Shown: piece after piece, positions 25,846 through 34,160 of the stretch | How the letters are laid out: every line of letters begins with the position of its first letter | Numbering within the stretch: position 1 is the first letter of the stretch | Source: Rothia sp. (in: high G+C Gram-positive bacteria) | GTDB taxonomy: Bacteria; Actinomycetota; Actinomycetes; Actinomycetales; Micrococcaceae | NCBI GenBank assembly: GCA_030524105.1 | Contig: JAUNHE010000001.1 | Location: forward strand, 1 to 64,000 | Length of the DNA stretch: 64,000 bases | Reading direction: 5' to 3' | The notes under the pieces: model-generated | Told to the model about the DNA's origin: nothing | The model's database searches: none | Seen by the model: the letters and a program-made list of their open reading frames with translations, nothing else | Made by a program: the position numbers and the translations under genes

Positions 25846-27213
25846 ATGATCAAGAAGGATGCAGAAGGCGTCAGCACAGAATCACAGGCCGAGCTTGATC
25901 AGTGGCGTCAGCTTAAGGCAGATCAACAGCCCAGCTGGCAGCAGCATCCTGATTTTGATGCGGCAGTTGCAGAGCTAGAAGCTGCACCACCGCTTGTTTT
26001 TGCCGGTGAGGTGGACCGTCTTCGCAAGCAGCTGGCAGAGGTAGCTCAAGGAAAAGCTTTTTTCTTGCAGGGTGGTGACTGCGCCGAAACCTTTGAGGGT
26101 GCAACTGCAGATAAAATTTCTGCCCGGGTGAGGACTCTGCTGCAAATGGCTGTAGTGCTCACCTACGGTGCTTCCATGCCGGTTGTGAAAATGGGGCGGA
26201 TGGCTGGCCAGTTCTCCAAACCTCGTTCCTCAGACAGCGAAAAAAGAGGCCAGGTTAGCCTGCCCTCTTTCCGGGGTGAAATGGTCAATGGCTTTGAGTT
26301 TAGTGCTCAGGCTCGCCAGCACGATCCTCGTCGTATGGTGCAGGGTTATCACACATCTGCTTCCACCCTTAACCTGGTGCGGGCTTTTACCACCGGCGGT
26401 TTTGCCGACCTGCGTCTGGTTAATTCCTGGAACCAGGGTTTTACCGCAAACCCAGCCCATGCCCGCTACGAGTCCCTGTCCAACGAGATCAACAGGGCCC
26501 TAAAATTTATGGAAGCCTGTGGGGCAGATTTTGATGCCCTCAAGGCAACAGAATTATATGTGGGTCATGAAGGGCTGCTGCTTGACTATGAGCGTGCCCT
26601 CACCCGTATTGATTCACGAACCAAACTACCTTACGACACCTCCGGACATTTTATTTGGATAGGTGAGCGAACCAGAGGCCTTGAGGATGCCCACGTTAAT
26701 TTTCTTTCTAAGGTACACAATCCACTCGGGGTTAAGCTGGGGCCAACAAGCACAGTCGATCAGACTCTATCTTTGCTAGATAAGCTGGATCCAGAACGGC
26801 AACCGGGCAGGCTGACCTTCATTACTAGGATGGGCGCCCATAAGATTCGGGAGAACCTGCCCAAACTGGTTGAGGCGGTACAGGCTGAAGGCGCCGAAGT
26901 TGTCTGGGTCACGGACCCTATGCACGGCAATACGATCTCAGTTCCCTCAGGGTATAAGACACGCCGGTTTGACGATGTTGTTGATGAGGTTCGTGGCTTT
27001 TTTGAGGTGCACCAGGCCCTGGGCTCTTTCCCGGGCGGGATCCACATTGAGATGACCGGCGACGACGTGGCTGAGTGCCTAGGCGGGTCAGACCCCATCA
27101 ATGAGGAAGCTTTTGCTGACCGCTATGAGACGCTCTGCGATCCTCGATTAAATCACCGGCAGTCTCTGGAAATCGCCTTTTTAGTTGCTGAATATTTAGC
27201 GCGTCGTTCATGA
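25846..27213 (+). CDS. aroG: 3-deoxy-7-phosphoheptulonate synthase, class II
   Basis: This enzyme joins phosphoenolpyruvate and erythrose 4-phosphate in the first step of aromatic amino-acid synthesis. It is the class II (plant and actinobacterial) type: FFLQGGDCAETF near residue 74, KMGRMAGQFSKPRS near 110, and metal ligands including GIHIEMTGDDVAECLGG near 397. At 455 residues it is full length. Its stop overlaps the stop of the opposing kinase gene by six bases in the palindrome TCATGA. The ribosome site is weak. The neighbouring PknL-like kinase preserves the mycobacterial arrangement. Confidence 0.96.
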   Translation: MIKKDAEGVSTESQAELDQWRQLKADQQPSWQQHPDFDAAVAELEAAPPLVFAGEVDRLRKQLAEVAQGKAFFLQGGDCAETFEGATADKISARVRTLLQMAVVLTYGASMPVVKMGRMAGQFSKPRSSDSEKRGQVSLPSFRGEMVNGFEFSAQARQHDPRRMVQGYHTSASTLNLVRAFTTGGFADLRLVNSWNQGFTANPAHARYESLSNEINRALKFMEACGADFDALKATELYVGHEGLLLDYERALTRIDSRTKLPYDTSGHFIWIGERTRGLEDAHVNFLSKVHNPLGVKLGPTSTVDQTLSLLDKLDPERQPGRLTFITRMGAHKIRENLPKLVEAVQAEGAEVVWVTDPMHGNTISVPSGYKTRRFDDVVDEVRGFFEVHQALGSFPGGIHIEMTGDDVAECLGGSDPINEEAFADRYETLCDPRLNHRQSLEIAFLVAEYLARRS

Positions 27214-28647
27214 GCTGAACCAGCTAGTCCAGGTTTGAAACCAGCCCGAATTAAGGACCAGGCTGGCCAGCTGCCAGCCTACAAAACCAGCAGTAACAAA
27301 ACCGATCAAGACCAGCAGCAAGGTTAAGACCAAGCCGGTCAGACTTGGCTTTTGCCGCCAGGCTTGGGAAGGCAAACGCGGATTGGCCGGTCTTGCCCGA
27401 CCCTGGGAAGGAGGCGGATAGAGTGTATCCGGCTCGGCATCTTGAGGCTGGCTGGCATAGTCCTGCCTGGGCTGGTACTGAGCAGAGATTGGCTGGTAGC
27501 TGGCAGCAGGCTCATCAATAAAGGTTTGATCACCCGGAAAATCATCCTCTTGATGGGGTGAAATGACCTCTGAAATGAGGGTGGGCTCATAGTCCAGGGC
27601 AGCGTTAAGCTCATCCGTCTTAACAGCAAGAGTCTCTTCTTCCTTTTCCGGCCGGTCCTGCTGGGCCTGAAGCACCCGAGTGACGTCTGTTTTTTCGGCT
27701 AAAGCGGCCACATCCTGCCAAAGTGTCCTGCTCGTTGCAGGCGCGCTAGGTGCACGGTAGTGAAGCTCTTCCTGCCCCAGCGACGAAGAAATCTGAGAGA
27801 GAACCTCAAAGAGCTCGGTACCGTTTTCTGGCCGGGCACTAGCCTCCTTACGGGTGCACCAACGAATCACTCCAGTGAGGTCATTACTCAGACCCGGTGC
27901 AAAACGTTCCGGCGCCGGTAACTCAGTATTGACATTGTGGTAAATAACCTGCTGATCGTTTCCTGCTCCACTAAAGGGAAGCCGGCCGGTCAGCATACGA
28001 AACATCATAATCCCCAAGGCAAAAATATCGGCACCGGCACCAGCAGCTCCCGTTATGCTAACAATCTCTGGGGCAACATAGGCAGGGGTACCCATCAACT
28101 CACCGGTCCAGGATTGATCACTAGGGCGAGTAAGACCAAAATCGGTGAGTTTAACCCTATGGTTTGCCGCTGAAAGAAGCACATTGCTGGGTTTAATATC
28201 CCTGTGAATGAGCTGGTGCGCGTGAACTTCTGAGAGGCCTTCCGCCACCGGCAGCACAATAGACAAGGTCTCTTCAACGGAGAGAACCGGGCGAATGGTG
28301 AGCAACTGCTGCAAGGTACAGCCATGCACATAATCCAAGACCAAAAAGAGCAGATCGTAGCCGCTAACACGCTGGCTACCAGAACCTAAGACCGCAACAA
28401 CGTGTTTATGGTTGATCTTTCTTAAAGACTCCTCCTCCCGCAGGAACTTATGCCGCTGCGAAGAATCCGAAGCATACTGAGGAAAGAGTACTTTAATGGC
28501 CACCGGGTTATTAGACCAGAGATCTATACCGTGATAAACCTCTGCCATACCACCTCGGGCGATCAGTCGGCCAACTTTAAAATGCTCGTCAAAAACCACA
28601 CCGGTTAACCAGGGTGTTGAAGAAGAGGATCCAGAAGTCATATTCAC
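27208..28647 (-). CDS. pknL: membrane-anchored Ser/Thr protein kinase, PknL-like
   Basis: This Hanks-type kinase domain occupies about residues 25-300: glycine loop IARGGMAEVY, lysine in AIKVLF, catalytic HRDIKPSNV near 150, DFG, and the activation segment GTPAYVAPE. A low-complexity juxtamembrane region of about 140 residues is followed by one membrane segment near 445-468 and only about 15 outer residues, so there is no sensor domain. This matches mycobacterial PknL, as does the context: convergent with aroG, divergent from an Rv2175c-like gene whose mycobacterial relative is a PknL substrate. Start GTG (or the ATG two codons later) has no clear ribosome site. Confidence 0.92.
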   Translation of the reverse strand: MNMTSGSSSSTPWLTGVVFDEHFKVGRLIARGGMAEVYHGIDLWSNNPVAIKVLFPQYASDSSQRHKFLREEESLRKINHKHVVAVLGSGSQRVSGYDLLFLVLDYVHGCTLQQLLTIRPVLSVEETLSIVLPVAEGLSEVHAHQLIHRDIKPSNVLLSAANHRVKLTDFGLTRPSDQSWTGELMGTPAYVAPEIVSITGAAGAGADIFALGIMMFRMLTGRLPFSGAGNDQQVIYHNVNTELPAPERFAPGLSNDLTGVIRWCTRKEASARPENGTELFEVLSQISSSLGQEELHYRAPSAPATSRTLWQDVAALAEKTDVTRVLQAQQDRPEKEEETLAVKTDELNAALDYEPTLISEVISPHQEDDFPGDQTFIDEPAASYQPISAQYQPRQDYASQPQDAEPDTLYPPPSQGRARPANPRLPSQAWRQKPSLTGLVLTLLLVLIGFVTAGFVGWQLASLVLNSGWFQTWTSWFSS

Positions 28648-28805
28648 AATGTGGCGGCAGCTCAGAGCTTTTATGGTGGGCTGGCTATCAGCTGGCCCCT
28701 ATCTGCAGCCACCTAATCATCCTTTCTACAGATACAAACCTTATCATTACCTAGAATAATTAACTTTCCTGAGTGTAAGAATCTGCAGAGGGCAGCAATT
28801 TCTGG

Positions 28806-28821
28806 CACACTTCTAAGTGTG
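28806..28821. promoter_or_regulatory. dyad overlapping the start codon of the Rv2175c-like gene
   Basis: CACACTT (28806-28812) and AAGTGTG (28815-28821) are perfect inverted repeats around CT, and the GTG start codon forms the end of the right arm. There is no Shine-Dalgarno sequence upstream. It may be an operator, for instance for autoregulation by the gene's own DNA-binding product, or an RNA hairpin limiting initiation. Confidence 0.5.
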
Positions 28822-29208
28822 ACTGAAGAAAAGGATATCAACCAGGCCCCAGCCTCTACCCAGACCTTTAACCTGGTAGCTGATTGGCTGACTATTCCAG
28901 AAATTGCAGAGCAGCTCTGCCTCAAAGTAACCCGAGTGCACCAGATGATCGCAGACCGGGCCCTGCTGGCCCTCAGACATCCAGAAACCGGTGTGCGCAT
29001 GGTACCAGAGCTATTCATTGATCAAGCCGGACCCCTCAAAGCCCTCAAAGGAACCATTACCGTCCTGGAAGATGGCGGGTTCACCGACCAAGAAGCTATC
29101 ACCTGGCTATTTACAGAGGACAAAACCCTACCGGGCCGGCCCATCGACGCCCTGATCCAGGGACGCAAAACGGAAATACGCCGACGCGCAGCAGCCCTGG
29201 CCTGGTAA
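28819..29208 (+). CDS. Rv2175c-like helix-turn-helix DNA-binding protein
   Basis: The 129-residue protein has a MerR/excisionase-like winged helix (about residues 22-60, ADWLTIPEIAEQLCLKVTRV) and a conserved C-terminus GRPIDALIQGRKTEIRRRA that I recognise from the Rv2175c family. In M. tuberculosis Rv2175c binds DNA and is phosphorylated by PknL, which reduces binding. Here the gene is likewise divergent from the PknL-like kinase, 171 bases away. TEEKD and SAxT-like stretches at the N-terminus offer threonines near residue 2 and 14-17 for phosphorylation, as inference. The GTG start lacks a ribosome site and lies in a dyad. Confidence 0.85.
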   Translation: MTEEKDINQAPASTQTFNLVADWLTIPEIAEQLCLKVTRVHQMIADRALLALRHPETGVRMVPELFIDQAGPLKALKGTITVLEDGGFTDQEAITWLFTEDKTLPGRPIDALIQGRKTEIRRRAAALAW

Positions 29209-29215
29209 CTACAGT

Positions 29216-30352
29216 TTAAGCACTCCGGTGGAGGGCAGCAGCAGCTATTTTAGCCAGAGCCTCCTTAACCAGGGGAGCAACCTTAAGCTCTAGCAGGGCA
29301 GACGAGACGATATTGCCAGTCTCAGCAATCACCGCCTCAACGTCCGCCAAGGCCCCGGAATCAATAATGATCTGGCAGAGTTCGGCTATCTCTCCTTCAC
29401 TCAGATCTTTATTACCCAGAGCCCCATCCAACCTCTGCCACTGCTTTGGGTTAGCATTCTTTTGAGTGAGAGCAATCAAGACAGTTCGTTTGCCCTCTTT
29501 AAGATCGTCACCAGCTGGTTTTCCGGTTTTAGCTGGCTGACCAAAGACCCCTAAAACATCATCTCGCAGCTGGTAACCCTCACCCAGAGGCAGAGCAAAA
29601 GCCCGATAGGCTTCCAGCAGAGACTCACAAACACCGCGCGGTGTTTCTAGGGCCAGAGCCCCGCCCAAAACCAGGGGATGCTCACAACTATATTTTGCGG
29701 ATTTATAGCGGATAACATGATGGGCCCGGCCCAGGGCTGACCCATACTCCTCGGTAGCAATAACCTCCCCCAAAATATCCAGGTACTGGCCCGCCATCAC
29801 TTCGGTGCGCATAAGATCAAAGATGCTACGAACTTGGTAGGCTGAACTGGCCAGCTGACCGATACTGGCCAGAAGCATTTCGGACCAAGAGAGGCATAAA
29901 TCTCCAGCAATAATAGCGCTGGAGCTTCCGTACAATGAGCTGGCTGAACGCCACTGCGCCTTCCGATGCATGATCTCAAACTGCTTATGGACCGCCGGGG
30001 CCCCGCGACGGGTCTGGGAACGATCAATAATGTCATCGTGAATAAGGGCCGCCGATTGAAAAAGCTCAAGAGCCGCTGCTGCCTTAAAAATCAGCTCTGA
30101 ATCTGCGGCTCCTCCTGCCCCGCGCCAACCCCAGTAGCACAACAGCGCTCGCAGTCGTTTTCCGCCAGAAGAAAGGTCTCGGATGGCTTCAAGGAGGGGG
30201 AGGGCTTCTTCTGAAACGCTGAGCAGGGTCTCTTCTTGCTGATCAAAAAAAGTGGCAAGTTCCGCCTCTAACCCTTGCAGAAAGGCCTGCTGTTCGGCGT
30301 GGATGCTTTGGGTAAGCTCAGCGGGTGATGCTGTTGGCTCGGCAGAATTCAT
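29216..30352 (-). CDS. polyprenyl (geranylgeranyl-type) diphosphate synthase
   Basis: This isoprenoid chain-elongating enzyme condenses isopentenyl diphosphate with allylic diphosphates. The first aspartate-rich motif is LIHDDIIDRS near residue 106 and the second is LRDDVLGVFG near 258, followed by KPAGDDLKEGKRT. Its 378 residues are typical for the IdsA2/GrcC group of actinobacteria. Product chain length cannot be read with certainty. I start at the ATG ending at 30352, after GAAGGA, not at an ATG 78 codons upstream, which would run into the dinB promoter. It converges on the Rv2175c-like gene with seven bases between the stops. The context matches Rv2173. Confidence 0.9.
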   Translation of the reverse strand: MNSAEPTASPAELTQSIHAEQQAFLQGLEAELATFFDQQEETLLSVSEEALPLLEAIRDLSSGGKRLRALLCYWGWRGAGGAADSELIFKAAAALELFQSAALIHDDIIDRSQTRRGAPAVHKQFEIMHRKAQWRSASSLYGSSSAIIAGDLCLSWSEMLLASIGQLASSAYQVRSIFDLMRTEVMAGQYLDILGEVIATEEYGSALGRAHHVIRYKSAKYSCEHPLVLGGALALETPRGVCESLLEAYRAFALPLGEGYQLRDDVLGVFGQPAKTGKPAGDDLKEGKRTVLIALTQKNANPKQWQRLDGALGNKDLSEGEIAELCQIIIDSGALADVEAVIAETGNIVSSALLELKVAPLVKEALAKIAAAALHRSA

Positions 30353-30485
30353 AGCGGGTCCTTCGTTTGTAAGAAGCGGTCTGTAATAGCTTATGCCAGG
30401 GGCAAGACCTACCGCCACCGACACTTTGTGACCTTGGGCTTTGGCATGTCGCTTGAGAGGGGAGTAGCGATGGGGTAGATTTTTA

Positions 30486-30501
30486 TCGAATATATATTCG
30501 A
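30486..30501 (+). promoter_or_regulatory. LexA (SOS) box upstream of dinB
   Basis: TCGAAT-ATAT-ATTCGA is a perfect 16-base palindrome that differs from the actinobacterial LexA consensus TCGAAC-N4-GTTCGA at one position in each arm. It ends 34 bases before the dinB ATG, where it would cover the promoter. DinB is a classic SOS gene in other bacteria. Confidence 0.8.
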
Positions 30502-30535
30502 ATATATTCAGGTGATTGTCTGAGGTAGGTTTAAA

Positions 30536-31780
30536 ATGCTGGTCAACGAAGCCAAAGATCCTGGTCGGCCGCCGGTTATTATGCACGTGGACATGGACGC
30601 ATTTTTTGTCAACGTTGAGCTGTTAAGTAAGCCCTGGCTTCGGGGAAAGAAGGTGATTGTTGCCAGAAATTCGCCCCGGTCGGTGGTGCTCTCTGCCTCT
30701 TATCGGGCGCGGGCCGACGGGGTTAGGTCGGCTATGCCGCTGGCCAAGGCTCTAGCCTTATCGGCAGATTCGATCCTTATAGAACCCAAGGCTCACTACC
30801 GGCAGTTCTCGCAGCAGATGCTGGCTATTCTTTTAGAAATTACTGACCGGGTAGAGCAGGTGAGTATAGATGAAGCTTTTGTAGACCTTACGGGGGCCCT
30901 ACGTCGTTTGGGGCAGCCCTACGCTATCGGTCAGCGGGTGCGTCAGGATATTAAAGATCGGCTGGGTTTGCCTGCTTCTGTGGGCATAGCTCAGAGCAAG
31001 TTCCTAGCTAAGATGGCTTCATCTGCCAGTAAACCGGATGGCTTATGGCTCATTGCGCCACACAGGGTTCGGGAATTTTTAGACCCTATGCCCGTTGCTA
31101 AGCTCTGGGGTGTTGGTCCTGCCTTGAACCGTTCTTTACAGAAACTTGGGGTGGCTACAGTAGCTGACTTACGTGGATTTTCGGCTGCCTTTTTGCAGGC
31201 TAAGTTCGGTACTGCGGCCGGTAGGCATCTTTATGACCTTGCCCGTGGCCTTGACTCACGTCCGGTTGATCCTACACGCCAGGAAAAATCGATGGGTGCC
31301 GAGCATACTTTTGAGCAGGATACCCAGGATTTTGATCAGCTTAGTAGAGAGCTCTATCGGCTCAGCTTATCTTTGGCCAGGCGGTTGCGGGCTGCCCACA
31401 AGTACACGTCATCGGTGACTTTAAAGGTTCGTTACCACAGTTTTGAAACCCTCACTCGAAGCTGTCGCTTGGACCAACCAAGTAACCTTGGGCGCACGAT
31501 CTATGAGGCGGTTTTGCATAAGGCAAGAGGTCTCTTAATGCCAACGGGCTTGGGGTACTTATACCAGCCTGTCCGCCTAGTGGGGGTGAGGGCTGAACGG
31601 CTTATAGATATCTCAGCCGGTAGGCAGGCTAGTTTGCTGGATAAGGATCTTCTTCCCTTAGCTGCAACAGCAGATCAGCAGTGGCAGTTAGCGGAAGAAA
31701 CAATGGATCAAATTAGGCAGAAATACGGTCAACCCGGTCTGCTGCCGGCCAAATTATTGTGGGTGAAAAAAGCTAACTAG
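30536..31780 (+). CDS. dinB: DNA polymerase IV
   Basis: This Y-family polymerase copies past lesions with low fidelity. The first catalytic aspartate lies in HVDMDAFFVNVE near residue 19, and the pair in SIDEAF at 112-113. The helix-hairpin-helix contact LWGVGPAL is near 185, and the little-finger domain covers about 240-350. No beta-clamp motif is obvious at the extreme C-terminus, which ends PGLLPAKLLWVKKAN, though QxxL-like sites cannot be excluded. The ATG follows GAGGTAGG. A LexA-like box just upstream implies induction by DNA damage. It is divergent from the polyprenyl synthase gene. Confidence 0.94.
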   Translation: MLVNEAKDPGRPPVIMHVDMDAFFVNVELLSKPWLRGKKVIVARNSPRSVVLSASYRARADGVRSAMPLAKALALSADSILIEPKAHYRQFSQQMLAILLEITDRVEQVSIDEAFVDLTGALRRLGQPYAIGQRVRQDIKDRLGLPASVGIAQSKFLAKMASSASKPDGLWLIAPHRVREFLDPMPVAKLWGVGPALNRSLQKLGVATVADLRGFSAAFLQAKFGTAAGRHLYDLARGLDSRPVDPTRQEKSMGAEHTFEQDTQDFDQLSRELYRLSLSLARRLRAAHKYTSSVTLKVRYHSFETLTRSCRLDQPSNLGRTIYEAVLHKARGLLMPTGLGYLYQPVRLVGVRAERLIDISAGRQASLLDKDLLPLAATADQQWQLAEETMDQIRQKYGQPGLLPAKLLWVKKAN

Positions 31781-31910
31781 GGTTCTTGCTGGCTTTGTAA
31801 CTTCATATTCGCCGGGGAATGGTTGTCATTGCTGGAAAAATGTATCATTAACAGCATTAAGGCAAACGGTGGCTGCTAGTTTTTGCGCGGGCTTTATCTA
31901 GGGAGGGTGC

Positions 31911-32294
31911 ATGCCGCTTTCAGAACATGAACAAAGATTGTTGGACCAGTTAGAACAACAGCTCCATGCTGATGACCCGCACTTTGTAAGCTCGATGGCT
32001 TCGGAATCTGTCGGCCGGAAGCAGGCCTTTGTGGTGCGTAATATTGTTAGCGGAACCTTACTGACCCTGCTGGGTTTAGCCGTCATTATTGTGGGGGTTG
32101 CAACCAAGCTTATTGTGATTGGCCTTGGGGGCTTTTTGCTGGCTGCTGGGGGAATCTACCTGGCTACTCTTCGTCAAGAAGGGGCCAAAAAAACTAGGCC
32201 GGCAGCCCAACCTAGTAAAGTTGGTAAATCTCAAGCCTCTTTTATGCGGGGCCTTGAAGAAAAATGGGAAGAGCGGCGCAACCAAGGCTTTTAA
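31911..32294 (+). CDS. DUF3040 small membrane protein
   Basis: The 127-residue protein opens with the DUF3040 signature MPLSEHEQRLLDQLEQQL and DPHF, then has two hydrophobic segments at about residues 46-66 and 68-87, and a basic cytoplasmic tail. The family is restricted to actinobacteria and is usually found just upstream of mraZ and the division cluster, as here; its function is unknown. The ATG is preceded closely by GGGAGGG. A strong hairpin terminator follows, separating it from mraZ. Confidence 0.88.
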   Translation: MPLSEHEQRLLDQLEQQLHADDPHFVSSMASESVGRKQAFVVRNIVSGTLLTLLGLAVIIVGVATKLIVIGLGGFLLAAGGIYLATLRQEGAKKTRPAAQPSKVGKSQASFMRGLEEKWEERRNQGF

Positions 32295-32340
32295 AGCTCA
32301 AAATTCTCGCTCAGCTTAATAAGAATATAGATTTTTGCTC

Positions 32341-32377
32341 AACCGGGCAGCACAGTATTTTTCCGTGCTGCCCGGTT
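32341..32377 (+). terminator. strong intrinsic terminator after the DUF3040 gene
   Basis: AACCGGGCAGCAC (32341-32353) and GTGCTGCCCGGTT (32365-32377) form a perfect 13-bp stem with an 11-base T-rich loop, followed by TGATTTAAATT. It begins 47 bases after the stop codon. Confidence 0.85.
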
Positions 32378-32576
32378 TGATTTAAATTCTGCTCCACTAG
32401 CAGCCACCTAATTTTAGAAACCAGTTTTGACTAGGAAAGTTACCGGCCGGTTTTCTTGGTTTTTGAACCCTAATCTTGCCTGGCTGACTAAAAATACTGC
32501 CAGCTGCCCCAGGCAGTTTTTGGGTAAAGCCCCATGTGAAAACCCTCAAAATGGAATGAAATGACCCCTGTTTTGA

Positions 32577-32608
32577 TTGACTGGGGAGCGTTGTGGAGTA
32601 AAGTGGAG
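32577..32608 (+). promoter_or_regulatory. mraZ promoter with three MraZ-like boxes
   Basis: GGGGAG at 32583, GTGGAG at 32593 and GTGGAG at 32603 lie exactly 10 bases apart, the spacing expected of MraZ tandem operators on one helix face. They overlap a promoter-like TTGACT (32577-32582) and TAAAGT (32599-32604) with a 16-base spacer. Binding here by MraZ would control the whole dcw cluster. Confidence 0.7.
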
Positions 32609-32678
32609 GAAAATAGAACAACGTGGCTATGGTTGTGGCCAAAAAGATGAGATTTTAGCGCAAGGCGAGGTGGAGCCC

Positions 32679-33113
32679 ATGTTCTTAGGGACGTACTCAC
32701 CCCGGCTTGATGTTAAGGGAAGGCTGATTCTGCCGGCAAAGTTTCGAGACGAGCTGGCTGATGGCTTGGTGCTGACGCGGGGGCAGGAACGCTGCCTTTA
32801 TGTGTTTAGCATGGCTGAATTCCAGCGCATCCACCAGCAGATGCGCAGTGCTCCCATCTCGTCTAAACAATCACGAGACTATATTCGCGTGTTCCTCTCT
32901 GGAGCTTCTGATGAAGTTCCGGATAAGCAGGGCCGGGTTACGATCCCACCAAATCTGCGTTCCTACGCCGGCTTGGATAAGGAATTAGCTGTCATCGGTG
33001 CTGGCTCACGAGCGGAAATTTGGGACGCTGCAACGTGGGATAACTATCTGTTGGAGAAGGAAGCTGAATTTTCTGCAACAGATGAATATGAGCTGCCAGG
33101 TTTTATGCCTTAG
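32679..33113 (+). CDS. mraZ: transcriptional regulator MraZ
   Basis: MraZ is an AbrB-fold DNA-binding protein that heads the division and cell-wall cluster and binds repeats in its own promoter. The two SpoVT-like halves are visible: [20 protein letters not shown] near residues 3-22 and [18 protein letters not shown] near 85-102. The 144-residue length is normal. I choose the ATG after GGTGGAG, giving the conserved start [10 protein letters not shown], rather than one 34 codons upstream that would lie in the promoter. rsmH follows after 54 bases. Confidence 0.95.
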   Translation: MFLGTYSPRLDVKGRLILPAKFRDELADGLVLTRGQERCLYVFSMAEFQRIHQQMRSAPISSKQSRDYIRVFLSGASDEVPDKQGRVTIPPNLRSYAGLDKELAVIGAGSRAEIWDAATWDNYLLEKEAEFSATDEYELPGFMP

Positions 33114-33167
33114 GCTCAACCAACAAATTGAACAATCTTTAGATCGCATCGCCTTAGAGGAGTAGCA

Positions 33168-34160
33168 GTGACCGAGAGAACGGCTCTCGAGGAGCGACAG
33201 ATCGCGGACAGGCATCTGCCTGTCATGCTTGATCGCTGCCTTGAGCTCTTGACCCCCGGTATAGAAAGACCGGGTGCAGTTCTTGTTGACTGCACCCTAG
33301 GCATGGGCGGTCACGCTGAAGCTCTACTGACAAAATTCCCGGGCCTCACTCTCATAGGAATTGATCGTGACCCCCAGGCTCAGCAACTAGCCGGCCGACG
33401 ACTGGCCCGATTCGGCCAGCGTTTTATTCCAGTACAGGGGCTCTATGACGATATCGCTGGGCCCCTAGCTCTCCATCACTATGACGGTGCTGACGGTATC
33501 CTATTTGATCTGGGTGTCTCTTCCTTTCAGCTGGATGAGCCAGACCGGGGCTTTGCCTACTCCTATGACGCCCCGCTGGACATGCGCATGAACCCCGAGG
33601 ATAGGCTGACAGCGGCTGCTGTCCTTAACAACTACTCTGAAGAAGAACTGCGGCGCATCCTTAAAACCTGGGGTGAAGAGAAATTTGCTACCCGAATTGC
33701 TGCCGCGATCCTCGCAGCACGAAAAAGGAAACCCCTGGAAACAACGGCAGAATTGGTAGACCTTATTAAAGGTGCTGTACCGCTTGCTGCCCAACGTAAA
33801 GGTGGTCATCCCGCTAAAAGAACTTTCCAAGCAATACGCATTGAAGTAAACCACGAGTTAGAGGTGCTCAAGCGTGCTATTCCCAATGCTCTTGACGCCC
33901 TCAAGGTAGGCGGTCGTCTGGTAGCTATGAGCTACCACAGCCTTGAAGACAAAGTGGTTAAGCAGGCAATTGCTGCCCGTGCCCAGTCTAAGGCCCCCAA
34001 AGGTTTTCCGGTTGAGCTTGAAGAACACCAGCCGGATATCAAGGTAGTAACTCGTGGAGCTGAACCCCCCACAGCACAGGAGATTGCTGAAAATTCTCGT
34101 GCTGCTAGCGCCAAGCTTCGAGCTGCTGAGAAAATTAAGAGCGTAAAGGCAGAGCTATGA
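33168..34160 (+). CDS. rsmH: 16S rRNA (cytosine-1402-N4)-methyltransferase
   Basis: RsmH (MraW) methylates N4 of C1402 in 16S rRNA with S-adenosylmethionine. The opening [13 protein letters not shown], the SAM-binding [14 protein letters not shown] near residue 45, the active-site [19 protein letters not shown] near 110 and [12 protein letters not shown] near 254 are all in place. Its 330 residues are typical. The GTG start has AGGAG six bases upstream. Its stop overlaps the ftsL start (ATGA), coupling it to the division genes. Confidence 0.97.
   Translation: MTERTALEERQIADRHLPVMLDRCLELLTPGIERPGAVLVDCTLGMGGHAEALLTKFPGLTLIGIDRDPQAQQLAGRRLARFGQRFIPVQGLYDDIAGPLALHHYDGADGILFDLGVSSFQLDEPDRGFAYSYDAPLDMRMNPEDRLTAAAVLNNYSEEELRRILKTWGEEKFATRIAAAILAARKRKPLETTAELVDLIKGAVPLAAQRKGGHPAKRTFQAIRIEVNHELEVLKRAIPNALDALKVGGRLVAMSYHSLEDKVVKQAIAARAQSKAPKGFPVELEEHQPDIKVVTRGAEPPTAQEIAENSRAASAKLRAAEKIKSVKAEL

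Larger units (their letters stand above)
32295..32678. other. 384-base region between the DUF3040 gene and mraZ
   Basis: It contains the DUF3040 terminator (32341-32377), then about 190 bases without recognised signals, then the mraZ promoter with three MraZ-like boxes (32577-32608) and a leader of about 70 bases. No gene was recognised. Confidence 0.6.

Noticed and set aside
30353-30586. N-terminal extension of the polyprenyl synthase
   Set aside because: The added 78 residues lack family similarity and would overlap the dinB LexA box and coding start. The ATG with GAAGGA upstream fits the family.
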